The notes beneath the pieces are model-generated. The model made no database searches, was not told the origin of the DNA, and was given only the letters and a program-made list of their open reading frames with translations. DNA of 64,000 nucleotides. It comes from Actinomycetota bacterium. GTDB taxonomy: Bacteria; Actinomycetota; Acidimicrobiia; Acidimicrobiales; Ilumatobacteraceae. Both the position numbers and the translations under genes were made by a program. Below are positions 1 to 8,846 of the stretch, piece by piece (position 1 is the first letter of the stretch; the number at the start of each line of letters is the position of its first letter). Location of the stretch: assembly GCA_026393575.1 (NCBI GenBank), contig JAPKZX010000023.1, forward strand, positions 13,661 to 77,660, in the 5' to 3' direction.

Positions 1-467
1 GCGTGGTCGTAACCGCCATCGATGTACGGAGAAAGTGCGTCTTCGCTGGCGTGACCACCGGGACCATGACCACAGTCATGTCCGAGAGCGATTGCTTCGG
101 TGAGTGAAACATTTAGTCGAAGAACTCGTGCGACAGAAACAGCAACTTGAGCGACTTCGAGAGCATGAGTGAGTCGTGTGCGTTGATGATCGTCGGGGAA
201 GACAAACACTTGTGTTTTTCCAGCGAGACGACGAAATGAAGAAGCATGCAAGATGCGATCGCGGTCTCGTTCGAAACAGGTGCGTAATGGATCTGGTTCT
301 TCAGCGATGGCGCGAATACCTGGACCGCCTGACAGCGTGGCTAGCGGAGCCATGGCTGCGTCGAGCAGAGCTTCTCTGGCGCTGCGGTCGACAATGTCTT
401 TTGTACCGATTCCGGCCCATGAATCGGCGTGAGCGAGAGTGATAGAAGACTGCTCAAAACCAGCCAT
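1..467 (-). CDS. dgt: dGTPase-like HD-domain triphosphohydrolase, N-terminal part
   Basis: An open frame runs from ATG at 467 off the left edge, giving about 155 residues of an incomplete protein. It carries the arginine/histidine region RLTHALEV followed by GHDCGHGPGGH, which fits the HD metal-binding signature (H...HD) of deoxyguanosinetriphosphate triphosphohydrolases and the neighbouring SSFRRLAGKTQVF segment typical of that family. Family members hydrolyse dNTPs to the nucleoside and triphosphate. The HD segment has C and G where many relatives have L and P, so exact substrate is open. The gene is divergent from obg, with a 116-base shared upstream region. Confidence 0.85.
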   Translation of the reverse strand, partial: MAGFEQSSITLAHADSWAGIGTKDIVDRSAREALLDAAMAPLATLSGGPGIRAIAEEPDPLRTCFERDRDRILHASSFRRLAGKTQVFVFPDDHQRTRLTHALEVAQVAVSVARVLRLNVSLTEAIALGHDCGHGPGGHASEDALSPYIDGGYDH

Positions 468-583
468 TGTGGAGACCCATTGTTGGTCGCGGGTCAGATC
501 TGGCTCATTGGTCACATAACCACGATAGGTGAGTGGTGTGTCGCCGAGTTGGAGTATCGCGCGCTTGTAGCCTGAAGGTTCCT

Positions 584-1834
584 ATGAGCGTGTTTGTCGA
601 TGAAGCCCAACTGAATGTGCGGGGCGGAGACGGGGGCGCTGGATGCGTCAGTTTCCGTCGCGAAGGTCCTGAATCTATGGGTGGACCAAACGGTGGCGAT
701 GGCGGCAAGGGCGGCGATGTGTGGCTGTTGGCCGATCGTAACGTGGCGTCTCTTTTGGCATTTCGAGACCACCCGCACCGACGCGGAAGTAACGGAGTTC
801 ACGGCAAAGGGAAAGACCTCCATGGAAGACGAGGCGAAGACCTCATCGTTCATGTTCCTGAGGGAACAGTTGCGCGCGACATGTACACCGGTGAAATTCT
901 GGCTGACCTTGTTCAGCACGGCGACAAATGGCTCGCGGCTCCCGGTGGTCGTGGTGGTCGCGGTAACGCAAAATTCCTGAACAACAAACGTCGCGCTCCG
1001 ACATTTGCCGAACAAGGTGAAGAAGGAAATGAGCGTTGGCTCACACTTGAACTCAAACTGATGGCTGATGTTGCGTTGGTTGGTTTCCCGAACGCAGGTA
1101 AAAGCACATTCATCAGCACAGTGTCTGCTGCAAAGCCAAAGATCGCGAATTATCCGTTCACCACACTCGAGCCACACCTTGGTGTTGTGCGCATCGACGA
1201 TCGCACAGAGTTCGTAATGGCAGACATTCCTGGTCTTATTGAAGGCGCTAGTGAAGGTCGTGGTCTCGGACATCAATTCTTGCGACATATTGAACGCGCA
1301 CGCGTGTTGTGTTACCTCATCGATTTAGTTGCCTTAGATGGAATTGACCCGCAAGAACAATTGCGTGTTCTGCAACATGAGGTAGGCAATTACCGGCCCG
1401 AGATGCTTGAGCGTCCCTCGCTCATTGTTGGAACAAAAACGGACTCAGTAGAAGCAAGGGTGGTTGAGGAATGGCCTCATATGAGCATGTCATCCATCAC
1501 CACACTTAATGTGCGAGCGGTCACCAATGCTCTGGCGCAGTTGGTTTCGGAGGCTCGCCATGCCGAACCCATTAATGAAGCCACCATTATTTTGCGTCCA
1601 GACCCCGAGCACGCATGGGTGGAGCAGCTGGCAGATAATGAATATCGCGTACATGGCCGCGATGTGGAGCGTGTTGTGGCTCTGAACGACATCACCACGC
1701 CTGAGGCCATGAACTACATCGATGAGCGCCTGGCAAAGCTTGGCGTTCCCAAGATTCTGAACCGAGCTGGTGTGCGCGAAGGGGACATTGTCTGGATTTC
1801 GCAATTCAGTTTTGAATTCGTTCCAGAAGTGTAA
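584..1834 (+). CDS. obg: GTPase Obg/CgtA, ribosome assembly
   Basis: A 416-residue GTPase that in bacteria acts on the 50S subunit and in stress control. The start is placed at ATG 584, preceded by GAAGG, because the glycine-rich Obg fold begins right there (VRGGDGGAG, then GGPNGGDGGKGG); the open frame extends 17 codons further upstream without family similarity. The G domain has the P-loop GFPNAGKS near residue 166 and the switch II DIPGLIEGA near 213. The G4 motif reads TKTD instead of NKxD. The C-terminal OCT domain is present (about 330-416). Unlike many genomes, rplU and rpmA are not upstream. proB follows after ten bases, suggesting co-transcription. Confidence 0.96.
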   Translation: MSVFVDEAQLNVRGGDGGAGCVSFRREGPESMGGPNGGDGGKGGDVWLLADRNVASLLAFRDHPHRRGSNGVHGKGKDLHGRRGEDLIVHVPEGTVARDMYTGEILADLVQHGDKWLAAPGGRGGRGNAKFLNNKRRAPTFAEQGEEGNERWLTLELKLMADVALVGFPNAGKSTFISTVSAAKPKIANYPFTTLEPHLGVVRIDDRTEFVMADIPGLIEGASEGRGLGHQFLRHIERARVLCYLIDLVALDGIDPQEQLRVLQHEVGNYRPEMLERPSLIVGTKTDSVEARVVEEWPHMSMSSITTLNVRAVTNALAQLVSEARHAEPINEATIILRPDPEHAWVEQLADNEYRVHGRDVERVVALNDITTPEAMNYIDERLAKLGVPKILNRAGVREGDIVWISQFSFEFVPEV

Positions 1835-1844
1835 GTCTGTAGTC

Positions 1845-2939
1845 ATGCGCGTCGTTGTCAAAATCGGTACTTCATCCTTGACGGATGACAACGGCCGTAT
1901 TCGCACCGACGTCATCAAGTCGGTCTCTGCACAACTAGCAAATGCACGTTCTGCCGGTCACGAAGTTCTCCTGGTTACTTCGGGCGCAGTTGCATCAGGC
2001 GTTGCCGGTCTGGGCTTAGAGAGCAGACCATCCGATGTGTTGTCTTTGCAGGCATTGTCTGCTGTTGGTCAGCCTCAATTGATGGCTGCGTATCACGCGG
2101 CGTTGGCCGAACATGAGTGTGTGGCGGCACAAGTGTTGCTCGTTCCTCACGACTTTGTCGATCGTCAACAGTATTTGCATGCACGCGACACTGTGAATCG
2201 TTTGCTTGAGTTTGGTTGCATACCAATTGTCAACGAGAACGATGCGATTGCGAACAACGAAATTCGATACGGCGATAACGACCACTTGGCTGCATTGTTG
2301 GCGCACCTTGTGGGGGCAGACATGCTGGTGCTGCTTACTGACACAGAGGGTCTGTATACGGCCGACCCACGTATCGATGCAAGCGCCACTGTCATTTCGG
2401 TTGTCCAAGCAGATGATCCGTTGCTTGCTGTTTCTACATCTGGAGCAGGTTCCGATCGTGGCAGCGGTGGAATGGCGTCGAAGTTGGCGGCGGCTCAAAT
2501 TGCATCGTGGTCTGGCGTTACTGCGGTTATCGCTTCGGCTTCAAACAGTTCAGCAGTGCAGGCAGCAATCGCTGGCGACTCAATCGGCACACGCTTTCTT
2601 CCTCACAATCGCAATCTCTCAGCACGAAAACTGTGGATTGCTTTTGCTGCAGAAGTTGAAGGCCGAATTGTTATTGATGCCGGTGCGCGCGATGCGCTTG
2701 TTGAGCGCGGTACATCGTTGTTACCTGCGGGCGTCGTTCAGGTAGAGGGTTCTTTCGAAATGGGTGCAGTCATTGAAATTTCAGTCGACGGATCTGCCGA
2801 TGTCATCTCCCGTGGAATCGTTGCTATGTCATCTCAGATGGTGCAGCAAACTCGCGGAAAGCGCACAGCAGATCTCACTGATTTAGCTGCGGTGGAAGTC
2901 GTTCATCGTGACGACTTAGTGGTGCTGAAGCCAGATTAG
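1845..2939 (+). CDS. proB: Glutamate 5-kinase
   Basis: A 364-residue cytosolic enzyme that phosphorylates glutamate in the first step of proline synthesis. The amino acid kinase domain (about 1-255) starts with VVKIGTSSLTDD and carries the nucleotide-binding LLTDTEGLYTADPR and GSGGMASKLAAA segments; the C-terminal PUA domain covers about 270-355. Length is close to the usual 365-370. The ATG at 1845 is chosen because the family N-terminus begins there; the open frame extends back into obg. Stop overlaps the convergent murJ stop by four bases. proA is not in the window. Confidence 0.95.
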   Translation: MRVVVKIGTSSLTDDNGRIRTDVIKSVSAQLANARSAGHEVLLVTSGAVASGVAGLGLESRPSDVLSLQALSAVGQPQLMAAYHAALAEHECVAAQVLLVPHDFVDRQQYLHARDTVNRLLEFGCIPIVNENDAIANNEIRYGDNDHLAALLAHLVGADMLVLLTDTEGLYTADPRIDASATVISVVQADDPLLAVSTSGAGSDRGSGGMASKLAAAQIASWSGVTAVIASASNSSAVQAAIAGDSIGTRFLPHNRNLSARKLWIAFAAEVEGRIVIDAGARDALVERGTSLLPAGVVQVEGSFEMGAVIEISVDGSADVISRGIVAMSSQMVQQTRGKRTADLTDLAAVEVVHRDDLVVLKPD

Positions 2940-4519
2940 AGAGTTGTCTCTACGTCGGTGTTGCGTTTTGGCAACAGGCTCGACAAGTTCCGAATCTCTG
3001 GAACACGTAGCGCATACAGGCTCATCACATAAAGCAGGATGCCTCCAGTGATGCACAAGAACAGTTCAGCCATCTGAGACATGCCAGATGCTGGGTGGAG
3101 CACGTACTCCAAAATCCACACACCGATTCCCATGACGCAGGATGCAACAATTGTGCGCCACGTAACAGAGATAGCGCTCAGCCAGTGAATTGCGTTGTAC
3201 TTGATGTGCAGTAGCCACAGCACCACGACTGATGCGATCATGTAGGCAATTCCGAATGCGAGGCCAAGGCCGAGTACTCCATGACGTTCAACCAGCACTA
3301 TGGCGAGGACAATGTTGAGCGCGTTCTCAAAAACATTGATGTAAAACGGTGTTCGAGTGTCTCCGTGTGCGTAAAAGCCACGCAAACAAAAAATGTAGAG
3401 CGAAAAGCCCGAGAGGCCAACTGCAAAACCAGCCAAAGCACGTGCGGTGTTATGGGCGGCATTGGAATCAAAATGTCCGTGTTCAAGAAGTGCACTGATG
3501 ATTGGATTGGCAAGAATCACAATTGCTATGGACGAAGGCACCGTAAGAATGGTGATCCAGCGAACACCAGACGTTGTCCAATCAGCAAAACCAGATTTAT
3601 CTCCAGCCCGAACACGCCGAACCAGTTCAGGAACAAAAGTTGTGGCAATAGAAATTGCCAACAATCCGTGGGGGAGCATGAAGAATGTAAAAGCTTTGCT
3701 GTATGCGTCTTGGTTGCCACTGCCGGGTTCGGCAAGGTTCTTAATGAATACAAGTGAGATTTGGTTTGTGACCACATATCCAAAAGTCCACGAAGACAAT
3801 TTGACCATTGTCTTTACTGCAGGGTGAGAAAAATCAGGACGGAACTTGATGGGTATTCCTGAGCGTTTGACTGCAGGTATCAGTACTAGCCCCATGGCAA
3901 TGATTCCGCCTGTGGCAGACATGGTGAACAGCCAAAAGAATGATTGGTCGCGCAGTACGTCTTTCAGGCGTGGTGTTCCGTCGCGTGTGAAAGGAATGAG
4001 TAGGAGCAACGTGATGGTCACGACGTTCGAGAGCACTGGAGCCCATGCGGCAGCAAAGAAGCGACGACGTGAGTTGAGCAATGCTGAAGCAATCGCAGTT
4101 AAGCCGTAGAAGAATATTTGCACCAAGAAGATTCGTGACATTGCTGTACCGGCGCGACGAAACTCATCAGGGTCAACGAGGTAACTGGGGTGAAGCGAAA
4201 AGAGTCGAAAGATAAGTGGTGCAGCAAGGATGGCCACAACTGTTGCGAAGGCAAGCACGATGAGAGAAGTAGACACCACTGCCTCGGTTGCCTCTTCGTC
4301 ATTGTCTTCAGCAAAGCGTGTGAACAATGGCACGAGACTTGCTGCAAGGAGGCCACCAACAAGTAACTCGTAAATGGAGTTCGGCGAGTTATTGGCGCCG
4401 TCAAATGCATCTGCGAGCGCTGTCTGGCCAATGATGACCCCGAAGACAATGACGCGAAGTAGGCCAGTGAGTCGAGACATAGCTGTGCCAAATGCGACGA
4501 CAACGGTGTCTTTGAACAT
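2936..4519 (-). CDS. murJ: Lipid II flippase MurJ (MviN family)
   Basis: A 527-residue polytopic inner membrane protein with about 14 hydrophobic segments, fitting the MOP-superfamily flippase that exports lipid II for peptidoglycan synthesis. Family landmarks are the N-terminal DTVVVAFGTAMSRLTGLLR and ANNSPNSIYELLVGGLLAAS. Many actinobacterial homologues carry an extra C-terminal pseudokinase region; this one stops after the membrane part, so it is the short form. It is monocistronic, convergent with proB, and divergent from the AAA+ gene at 4623. Confidence 0.93.
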   Translation of the reverse strand: MFKDTVVVAFGTAMSRLTGLLRVIVFGVIIGQTALADAFDGANNSPNSIYELLVGGLLAASLVPLFTRFAEDNDEEATEAVVSTSLIVLAFATVVAILAAPLIFRLFSLHPSYLVDPDEFRRAGTAMSRIFLVQIFFYGLTAIASALLNSRRRFFAAAWAPVLSNVVTITLLLLIPFTRDGTPRLKDVLRDQSFFWLFTMSATGGIIAMGLVLIPAVKRSGIPIKFRPDFSHPAVKTMVKLSSWTFGYVVTNQISLVFIKNLAEPGSGNQDAYSKAFTFFMLPHGLLAISIATTFVPELVRRVRAGDKSGFADWTTSGVRWITILTVPSSIAIVILANPIISALLEHGHFDSNAAHNTARALAGFAVGLSGFSLYIFCLRGFYAHGDTRTPFYINVFENALNIVLAIVLVERHGVLGLGLAFGIAYMIASVVVLWLLHIKYNAIHWLSAISVTWRTIVASCVMGIGVWILEYVLHPASGMSQMAELFLCITGGILLYVMSLYALRVPEIRNLSSLLPKRNTDVETTL

Positions 4520-4622
4520 GAGAATGAAGGTTAGGCGTTTATGCCTCTGAAGGTCTGATGTTCAGGGCTTTTGAATCCCAATACTCGCCAACAGGGGGAG
4601 CCCCACTAGGTTGGTAGGTCTT

Positions 4623-5486
4623 ATGACTCACCGCTTCGAATCAGTGCAATCTGTCCGCGACGGCCTTAAGGCAGTCAATTATCTGGCCGACGAAGGCATT
4701 GCGGGCGTGGCTTTCCTCGCCGACCGCCTTGGGAAACCAGTTTTAGTCGAAGGTCCTGCCGGAACGGGTAAAACCCAATTGGCTAAGAGCATCGCTGAAA
4801 TGACCGGAGCAAAGCTCATTCGTTTGCAGTGCTACGAAGGTCTTGATGAGTCGAAGGCGCTCTACGAGTGGAACTACAAGAAACAACTTCTTCGTATCCA
4901 GGCTGACCGTGGTTCAGATTCTTGGGATGACATCCACGACGATATTTTCGGATCTGAGTTCTTGTTGACTCGCCCGTTGTTGGAAGCGATTACATCGAAA
5001 GAGCCAGTAGTTCTTCTTATTGACGAAGTTGACCGCGTTGAGGTAGAGACCGAAGCTCTGCTTCTTGAAATTCTCTCTGAGTATCAAGTCTCGATTCCTG
5101 AACTTGGAACAATTGAAGCAACACAGATTCCTCTCGTGTTCCTTACATCGAACAACACGCGTGAACTTTCCGAAGCTCTCAAGCGTCGTTGCTTGTTCTT
5201 GCATGTTGATTACCCACAAATGGACCGTGAAAAAGAGATCGTTCTTACAAAGGTTCCTGGCGTCACCGAGATGCTTGCCGATCAAATTGCAAGAATCGTT
5301 CGCAGCATTCGTCAGCTTGACCTGAAGAAGTCACCATCAGTCAGTGAAACGCTCGACTGGGCTCGCACGCTTGTACTTCTTGGAGTTGATTCCATCGATG
5401 CTGAGCAAGCAAAGGAAACTTTGCATGTTCTCTTGAAGTACCAGTCGGACATCGCCAAAGCAGCCAAAGAGCTGTCTGACGACTGA
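4623..5486 (+). CDS. MoxR/CoxD-type AAA+ ATPase
   Basis: A 287-residue single-domain AAA+ ATPase. The Walker A GPAGTGKTQ lies near residue 44, Walker B VVLLIDEVD near 130, and the sensor/arginine region SEALKRRCLF near 185. ATG 4623 follows GGTAGGTC; a TTG four codons earlier is a weaker option. It is followed after 18 bases by a CoxE-type VWA gene. In known systems such as CO dehydrogenase maturation (CoxD/CoxE) and MoxR-VWA pairs, the ATPase and VWA protein act together as a chaperone that remodels or metallates a client enzyme. The client here is not evident; the genes downstream are the first candidates. Confidence 0.9.
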   Translation: MTHRFESVQSVRDGLKAVNYLADEGIAGVAFLADRLGKPVLVEGPAGTGKTQLAKSIAEMTGAKLIRLQCYEGLDESKALYEWNYKKQLLRIQADRGSDSWDDIHDDIFGSEFLLTRPLLEAITSKEPVVLLIDEVDRVEVETEALLLEILSEYQVSIPELGTIEATQIPLVFLTSNNTRELSEALKRRCLFLHVDYPQMDREKEIVLTKVPGVTEMLADQIARIVRSIRQLDLKKSPSVSETLDWARTLVLLGVDSIDAEQAKETLHVLLKYQSDIAKAAKELSDD

Positions 5487-5504
5487 ATCGATCTGCGCTG
5501 ACCA

Positions 5505-6938
5505 ATGCTGGAGCTTCTCGCCGGATTCATTACTGAGTTGAGAAACGCGGGTCTTCCCGTGAGTCTCACCGAAAACCTTGATGCGATGCATGCTATTTCG
5601 CACATCCCATTAGAGGATCGCGAAGCCTTCAAGTATGCACTTGGTGCAACATTGGTAAAGAACAACGCACACTGGCGTTCCTTCGAGACCGTCTTTGAGG
5701 TGTACTTCAGCCTTCGAGGTCCTGAGTATTCCATCTCTGATGGAGAAGGCAGCATCGAAGACTTCTTGCAACAAATGCAAGATCAGCAGATGCAGGGCGA
5801 AGGCAATGGCGGCGCAGGCGGCATGGATTCGCTTACTCCCGAAGAATTGATGAACATTCTTATGAATGCATTAATGAATGGTGACCAAGCGATGATGCGC
5901 GCATTGGCTCGCCAAGCTGTTCAGCGCTTTGCAGGAATGGAACCTGGTCGTCCCGTCGGTGGTACCTATTACTTGTACCGAACGTTGCGCAATCTTGATC
6001 TTGACGGAATGCTCGACAAGTTGATGGAAGCCAGCAAGCAACAAGTGGGCGGCGAACTGACCAACTTGGAAGAGCGTCTTGAAAAAGATGAGTACAACCA
6101 TCGCATTGAGCAGTTCAAGCAAGAAGTAGAAGCCGAGATTCGTCGTCGCCTTGTGGCTGACCGTGGCGCAGAGGCAATGGCAAAGACATTGAGAAAACCA
6201 CTTCCTGAAGATGTGGAATTCATGCATGCAAGTCGCGATGAAATGCAGAACTTGAAGAAGTCATTGCAACCTCTAACACGCAAACTTGCAGCACGTCTGG
6301 CACGTAAGCGTCGTCATGGAAGGAAAGGGCCGCTCGATTTCCGCAACACGGTGCGACACAGCCTTGCCTATGGCGGTGTACCGGCTGAACCAAAGTTCAA
6401 ATATCCACGCCCAGCAAAGCCTGAACTCATCGTTATTGCAGACATCTCGGGTTCGGTCGCTGCTTTTGCTCGTTTCACATTGATGCTCGTGTATGCCATC
6501 TCGGGTCAATTCTCGAAGGTTCGTTCATTCGTATTTATCGACGGCATCGATGAAGTAACTGAATACTTCAAAAAGACTGAAGACATCAGCGAGGCGATTC
6601 ATCGCATAAATACCGAAGCCGACGTGATCTGGGTCGATGGCCACTCTGATTACGGCCACGCTTTTGAAGTCTTCTGGGATAAGTACGGCAAAGAAATCAA
6701 TCCAAAATCAACCGTGTTGTTACTTGGTGATGCGCGCAACAACTATCACGCGTCGCAGGCCTGGGTCATTAAGGAAATTCGTCAGAAGGCTCGCCACGTC
6801 TATTGGCTGAATCCGGAGCCTCGTTCCTACTGGAACACAGGTGACTCCATCGTCGGGGAATACGGCACCCACACTGATGGCGTGTACGAGTGCCGCAACC
6901 TGCGCCAGCTGGAGGCGTTCGTCGAGAAGTTGGCATAA
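5505..6938 (+). CDS. CoxE-like VWA domain protein
   Basis: A 477-residue cytosolic protein. The N-terminus (ELLAGFITELRNAGLPVS) is the typical opening of CoxE-like proteins; a Gln/Gly-rich linker lies around residues 86-105, and an arginine-rich RLARKRRHGRKG precedes the VWA domain. The metal-ion-dependent adhesion site reads DISGS near residue 312, so it should bind a divalent ion. It sits 18 bases after the AAA+ gene and two bases before a phosphatase gene, so the three are surely one transcript. Family members are partners of MoxR-type ATPases. Its client is unknown. Confidence 0.88.
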   Translation: MLELLAGFITELRNAGLPVSLTENLDAMHAISHIPLEDREAFKYALGATLVKNNAHWRSFETVFEVYFSLRGPEYSISDGEGSIEDFLQQMQDQQMQGEGNGGAGGMDSLTPEELMNILMNALMNGDQAMMRALARQAVQRFAGMEPGRPVGGTYYLYRTLRNLDLDGMLDKLMEASKQQVGGELTNLEERLEKDEYNHRIEQFKQEVEAEIRRRLVADRGAEAMAKTLRKPLPEDVEFMHASRDEMQNLKKSLQPLTRKLAARLARKRRHGRKGPLDFRNTVRHSLAYGGVPAEPKFKYPRPAKPELIVIADISGSVAAFARFTLMLVYAISGQFSKVRSFVFIDGIDEVTEYFKKTEDISEAIHRINTEADVIWVDGHSDYGHAFEVFWDKYGKEINPKSTVLLLGDARNNYHASQAWVIKEIRQKARHVYWLNPEPRSYWNTGDSIVGEYGTHTDGVYECRNLRQLEAFVEKLA

Positions 6939-6940
6939 AC

Positions 6941-7603
6941 ATGTCAAACACACGACTCATGCTCGTGCGCCACGGCGAGTCGCGCGCAACCATTGAAAAA
7001 TTCTTCGGTGGTCCACGTAGTTGTACTGGTCTTACTGACACTGGCCGACGTCAGGCAGAAGCACTTCGTGATCGCCTCATGGCCGGTCGTGACTTTCAGG
7101 CCACTGCTTTGTACTCCAGCAAACACTCACGCGCTGTTGAGACTGCTCAAATCATTGCCCCTGCACTGGGGTCTTTGTCATTGCACACTGATTCAGGATG
7201 GGGCGAACATGACCCAGGTCCGGAGGTTGATGGAATGCCGTACGACGATTTTGTTGCGTTGTATGGAGTGCCACGTTGGGATGGGGACCCGCACGATGTG
7301 GTTTTTCCTGGTGGAGAAACGGTGTCAATGTTTCATGAACGTGTCATGGAAACTTTGCGTAAGACGGTTCGCGAGAACATTGGTGGCAACGTGGTAGTGG
7401 TGTGTCATGCGGGCGTCATTGACGGTATTTTGCGCAACACTTTGCAGATGCACCAAACCGGAAAATTTGAGCTGTACAGCAACAACACATCGCTCACTGA
7501 ATTGCTGCACGTGCAGGGTTCGAAGTGGCGACTAGTTCGTTTCAATGACTCGGCTCATTTAGCCGAACAGTTCGATATCCATCTGCGAACTTCAGAGGGG
7601 TGA
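6941..7603 (+). CDS. Histidine phosphatase family protein (phosphoglycerate mutase-like)
   Basis: A 220-residue protein of the branch-1 histidine phosphatase superfamily. It has the phospho-accepting RHGE motif near residue 10, arginine SKHSRAVETA, and the second catalytic histidine in VVVCHAGVIDG. The start at ATG 6941 follows the upstream stop by two bases; the longer open frame overlaps the VWA gene and has no family similarity. The substrate cannot be told from sequence: relatives act on sugar phosphates, nucleotides or cobalamin intermediates. It lies inside the AAA+/VWA/GMC/MBL unit. Confidence 0.87.
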   Translation: MSNTRLMLVRHGESRATIEKFFGGPRSCTGLTDTGRRQAEALRDRLMAGRDFQATALYSSKHSRAVETAQIIAPALGSLSLHTDSGWGEHDPGPEVDGMPYDDFVALYGVPRWDGDPHDVVFPGGETVSMFHERVMETLRKTVRENIGGNVVVVCHAGVIDGILRNTLQMHQTGKFELYSNNTSLTELLHVQGSKWRLVRFNDSAHLAEQFDIHLRTSEG

Positions 7604-7607
7604 CCCC

Positions 7608-8846
7608 ATGCGTCGACCTGTTGTAGTGATTGGTGGCGGAACATCTGGTTGCACAGTGGCTGCTCTATTAGCTGCCACAACCACACGTGAAATCGTGCTG
7701 ATTGAATCAGGCAATGTATCGCCGCATGACGATGAACCTCGTTTCATGGACGTGATCTCGGAAGAAAACACTCCGCCTTTTGCCATGGTCAGTTTATTGG
7801 AAGGCGGAATTGCAGTTCCTTATGCACAAGCCAATGTGTTGGGTGGGGGAAGTGCAATCAACGGAATGATCTTGTCGGGGGAACCTCCCGCATCTGTCGA
7901 GGGACTTACTCGGCTAGCAAAAGTTGATGAGATGGGTTCAGTGTCTCGTGCGCTACTCGCAGCCGGCGGCGCACCATCGCGTTTGTGGTGGAACGGCGGA
8001 CGTTGGAATCCGGGGCGTGCAGTGCAGCATTTGGTCGAAGAAGGACGAATCTCCTTAGTGAAGCAAGATGCTGTTCTTCTGACAGGTGTTTCCGATGCCG
8101 TTCATGAGGTTCATACAGAGGACTCGGTTATCGAGGCAGATCATGTGGTGATGTGCGCAGGAGCAATAGCAACGCCAATGTTGTTGTTGTCCTCCGGGAT
8201 GGGCGCGATAAACCCGCAGATTGGTGTCGGTCTGCAGGACCATCCGACTATTGCATTCACCATGGCAAGACGTGATAGCGACCGCGGAGTCTTTGATGCT
8301 TCCGTGCATCTGAAAGGTGTTACGAATAGTGGAGGTCGCTTTATTGTCCTGGCGTATGAGCGGGTATCGCGCGAGGTCTCTTCTGATGCATTGATGACGG
8401 TTTCCCTCATGAGCCCGACCTCTCGTGGCACTATCTCGATGCTTGACGGTGAAGTTTCCGTGAGCATGAACATGTTGTCCACGAAAGCAGATATAGATGG
8501 GATGAGAGAATCTGTGCGAGAACTTGTTCGAATTTGTAATTCACCTAGTGTTCAACGCACAACGAGAAGCATTGTGGTGGATGATCGGGGTGCGCACCTT
8601 CAAGACCTAGAGGGATTGGGAGATCTCGAACTTGATCAATGGATAAGAGGTCATCTCTCATTTGTCTCGCATGCTTCGTCGTCGTGCTCTTCTGCGATTG
8701 ATGCCGATGGTGGATTGCGTGGCTTTGCCAATGTCACCATTGCAGATGCGTCCGGGTTGCCAACCGTTCCGTCGGAGACTCCCGCTGCATCTGTCACAAT
8801 AGAAGCAACGCGCATTGGTCGTTCATTAGGAGAGAAATTGGCATGA
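7608..8846 (+). CDS. Compact GMC-family FAD-dependent oxidoreductase
   Basis: A 412-residue flavoprotein. The FAD-binding GGGTSG lies at residues 9-14 with IESG closing the Rossmann beta strand, followed by NVLGGGSAINGM (a GMC signature) and CAGAIATPMLLLSSG. Near the C-terminus HASSSC (His about 357) matches the catalytic histidine region and TIADASGLPTVPSETPAAS the closing FAD motif, but the usual second catalytic Asn/His of the NP/H motif reads T. Most GMC enzymes have 500-600 residues, so the substrate domain is reduced. It starts four bases after the phosphatase gene and overlaps the MBL gene by ATGA. The substrate, probably an alcohol, is unknown. Confidence 0.85.
   Translation: MRRPVVVIGGGTSGCTVAALLAATTTREIVLIESGNVSPHDDEPRFMDVISEENTPPFAMVSLLEGGIAVPYAQANVLGGGSAINGMILSGEPPASVEGLTRLAKVDEMGSVSRALLAAGGAPSRLWWNGGRWNPGRAVQHLVEEGRISLVKQDAVLLTGVSDAVHEVHTEDSVIEADHVVMCAGAIATPMLLLSSGMGAINPQIGVGLQDHPTIAFTMARRDSDRGVFDASVHLKGVTNSGGRFIVLAYERVSREVSSDALMTVSLMSPTSRGTISMLDGEVSVSMNMLSTKADIDGMRESVRELVRICNSPSVQRTTRSIVVDDRGAHLQDLEGLGDLELDQWIRGHLSFVSHASSSCSSAIDADGGLRGFANVTIADASGLPTVPSETPAASVTIEATRIGRSLGEKLA

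Noticed and set aside
512..1288. 258-codon minus-strand open frame over obg
   Set aside because: It lies fully antisense to obg, whose Obg fold and G motifs are unmistakable; the antisense product is not protein-like.
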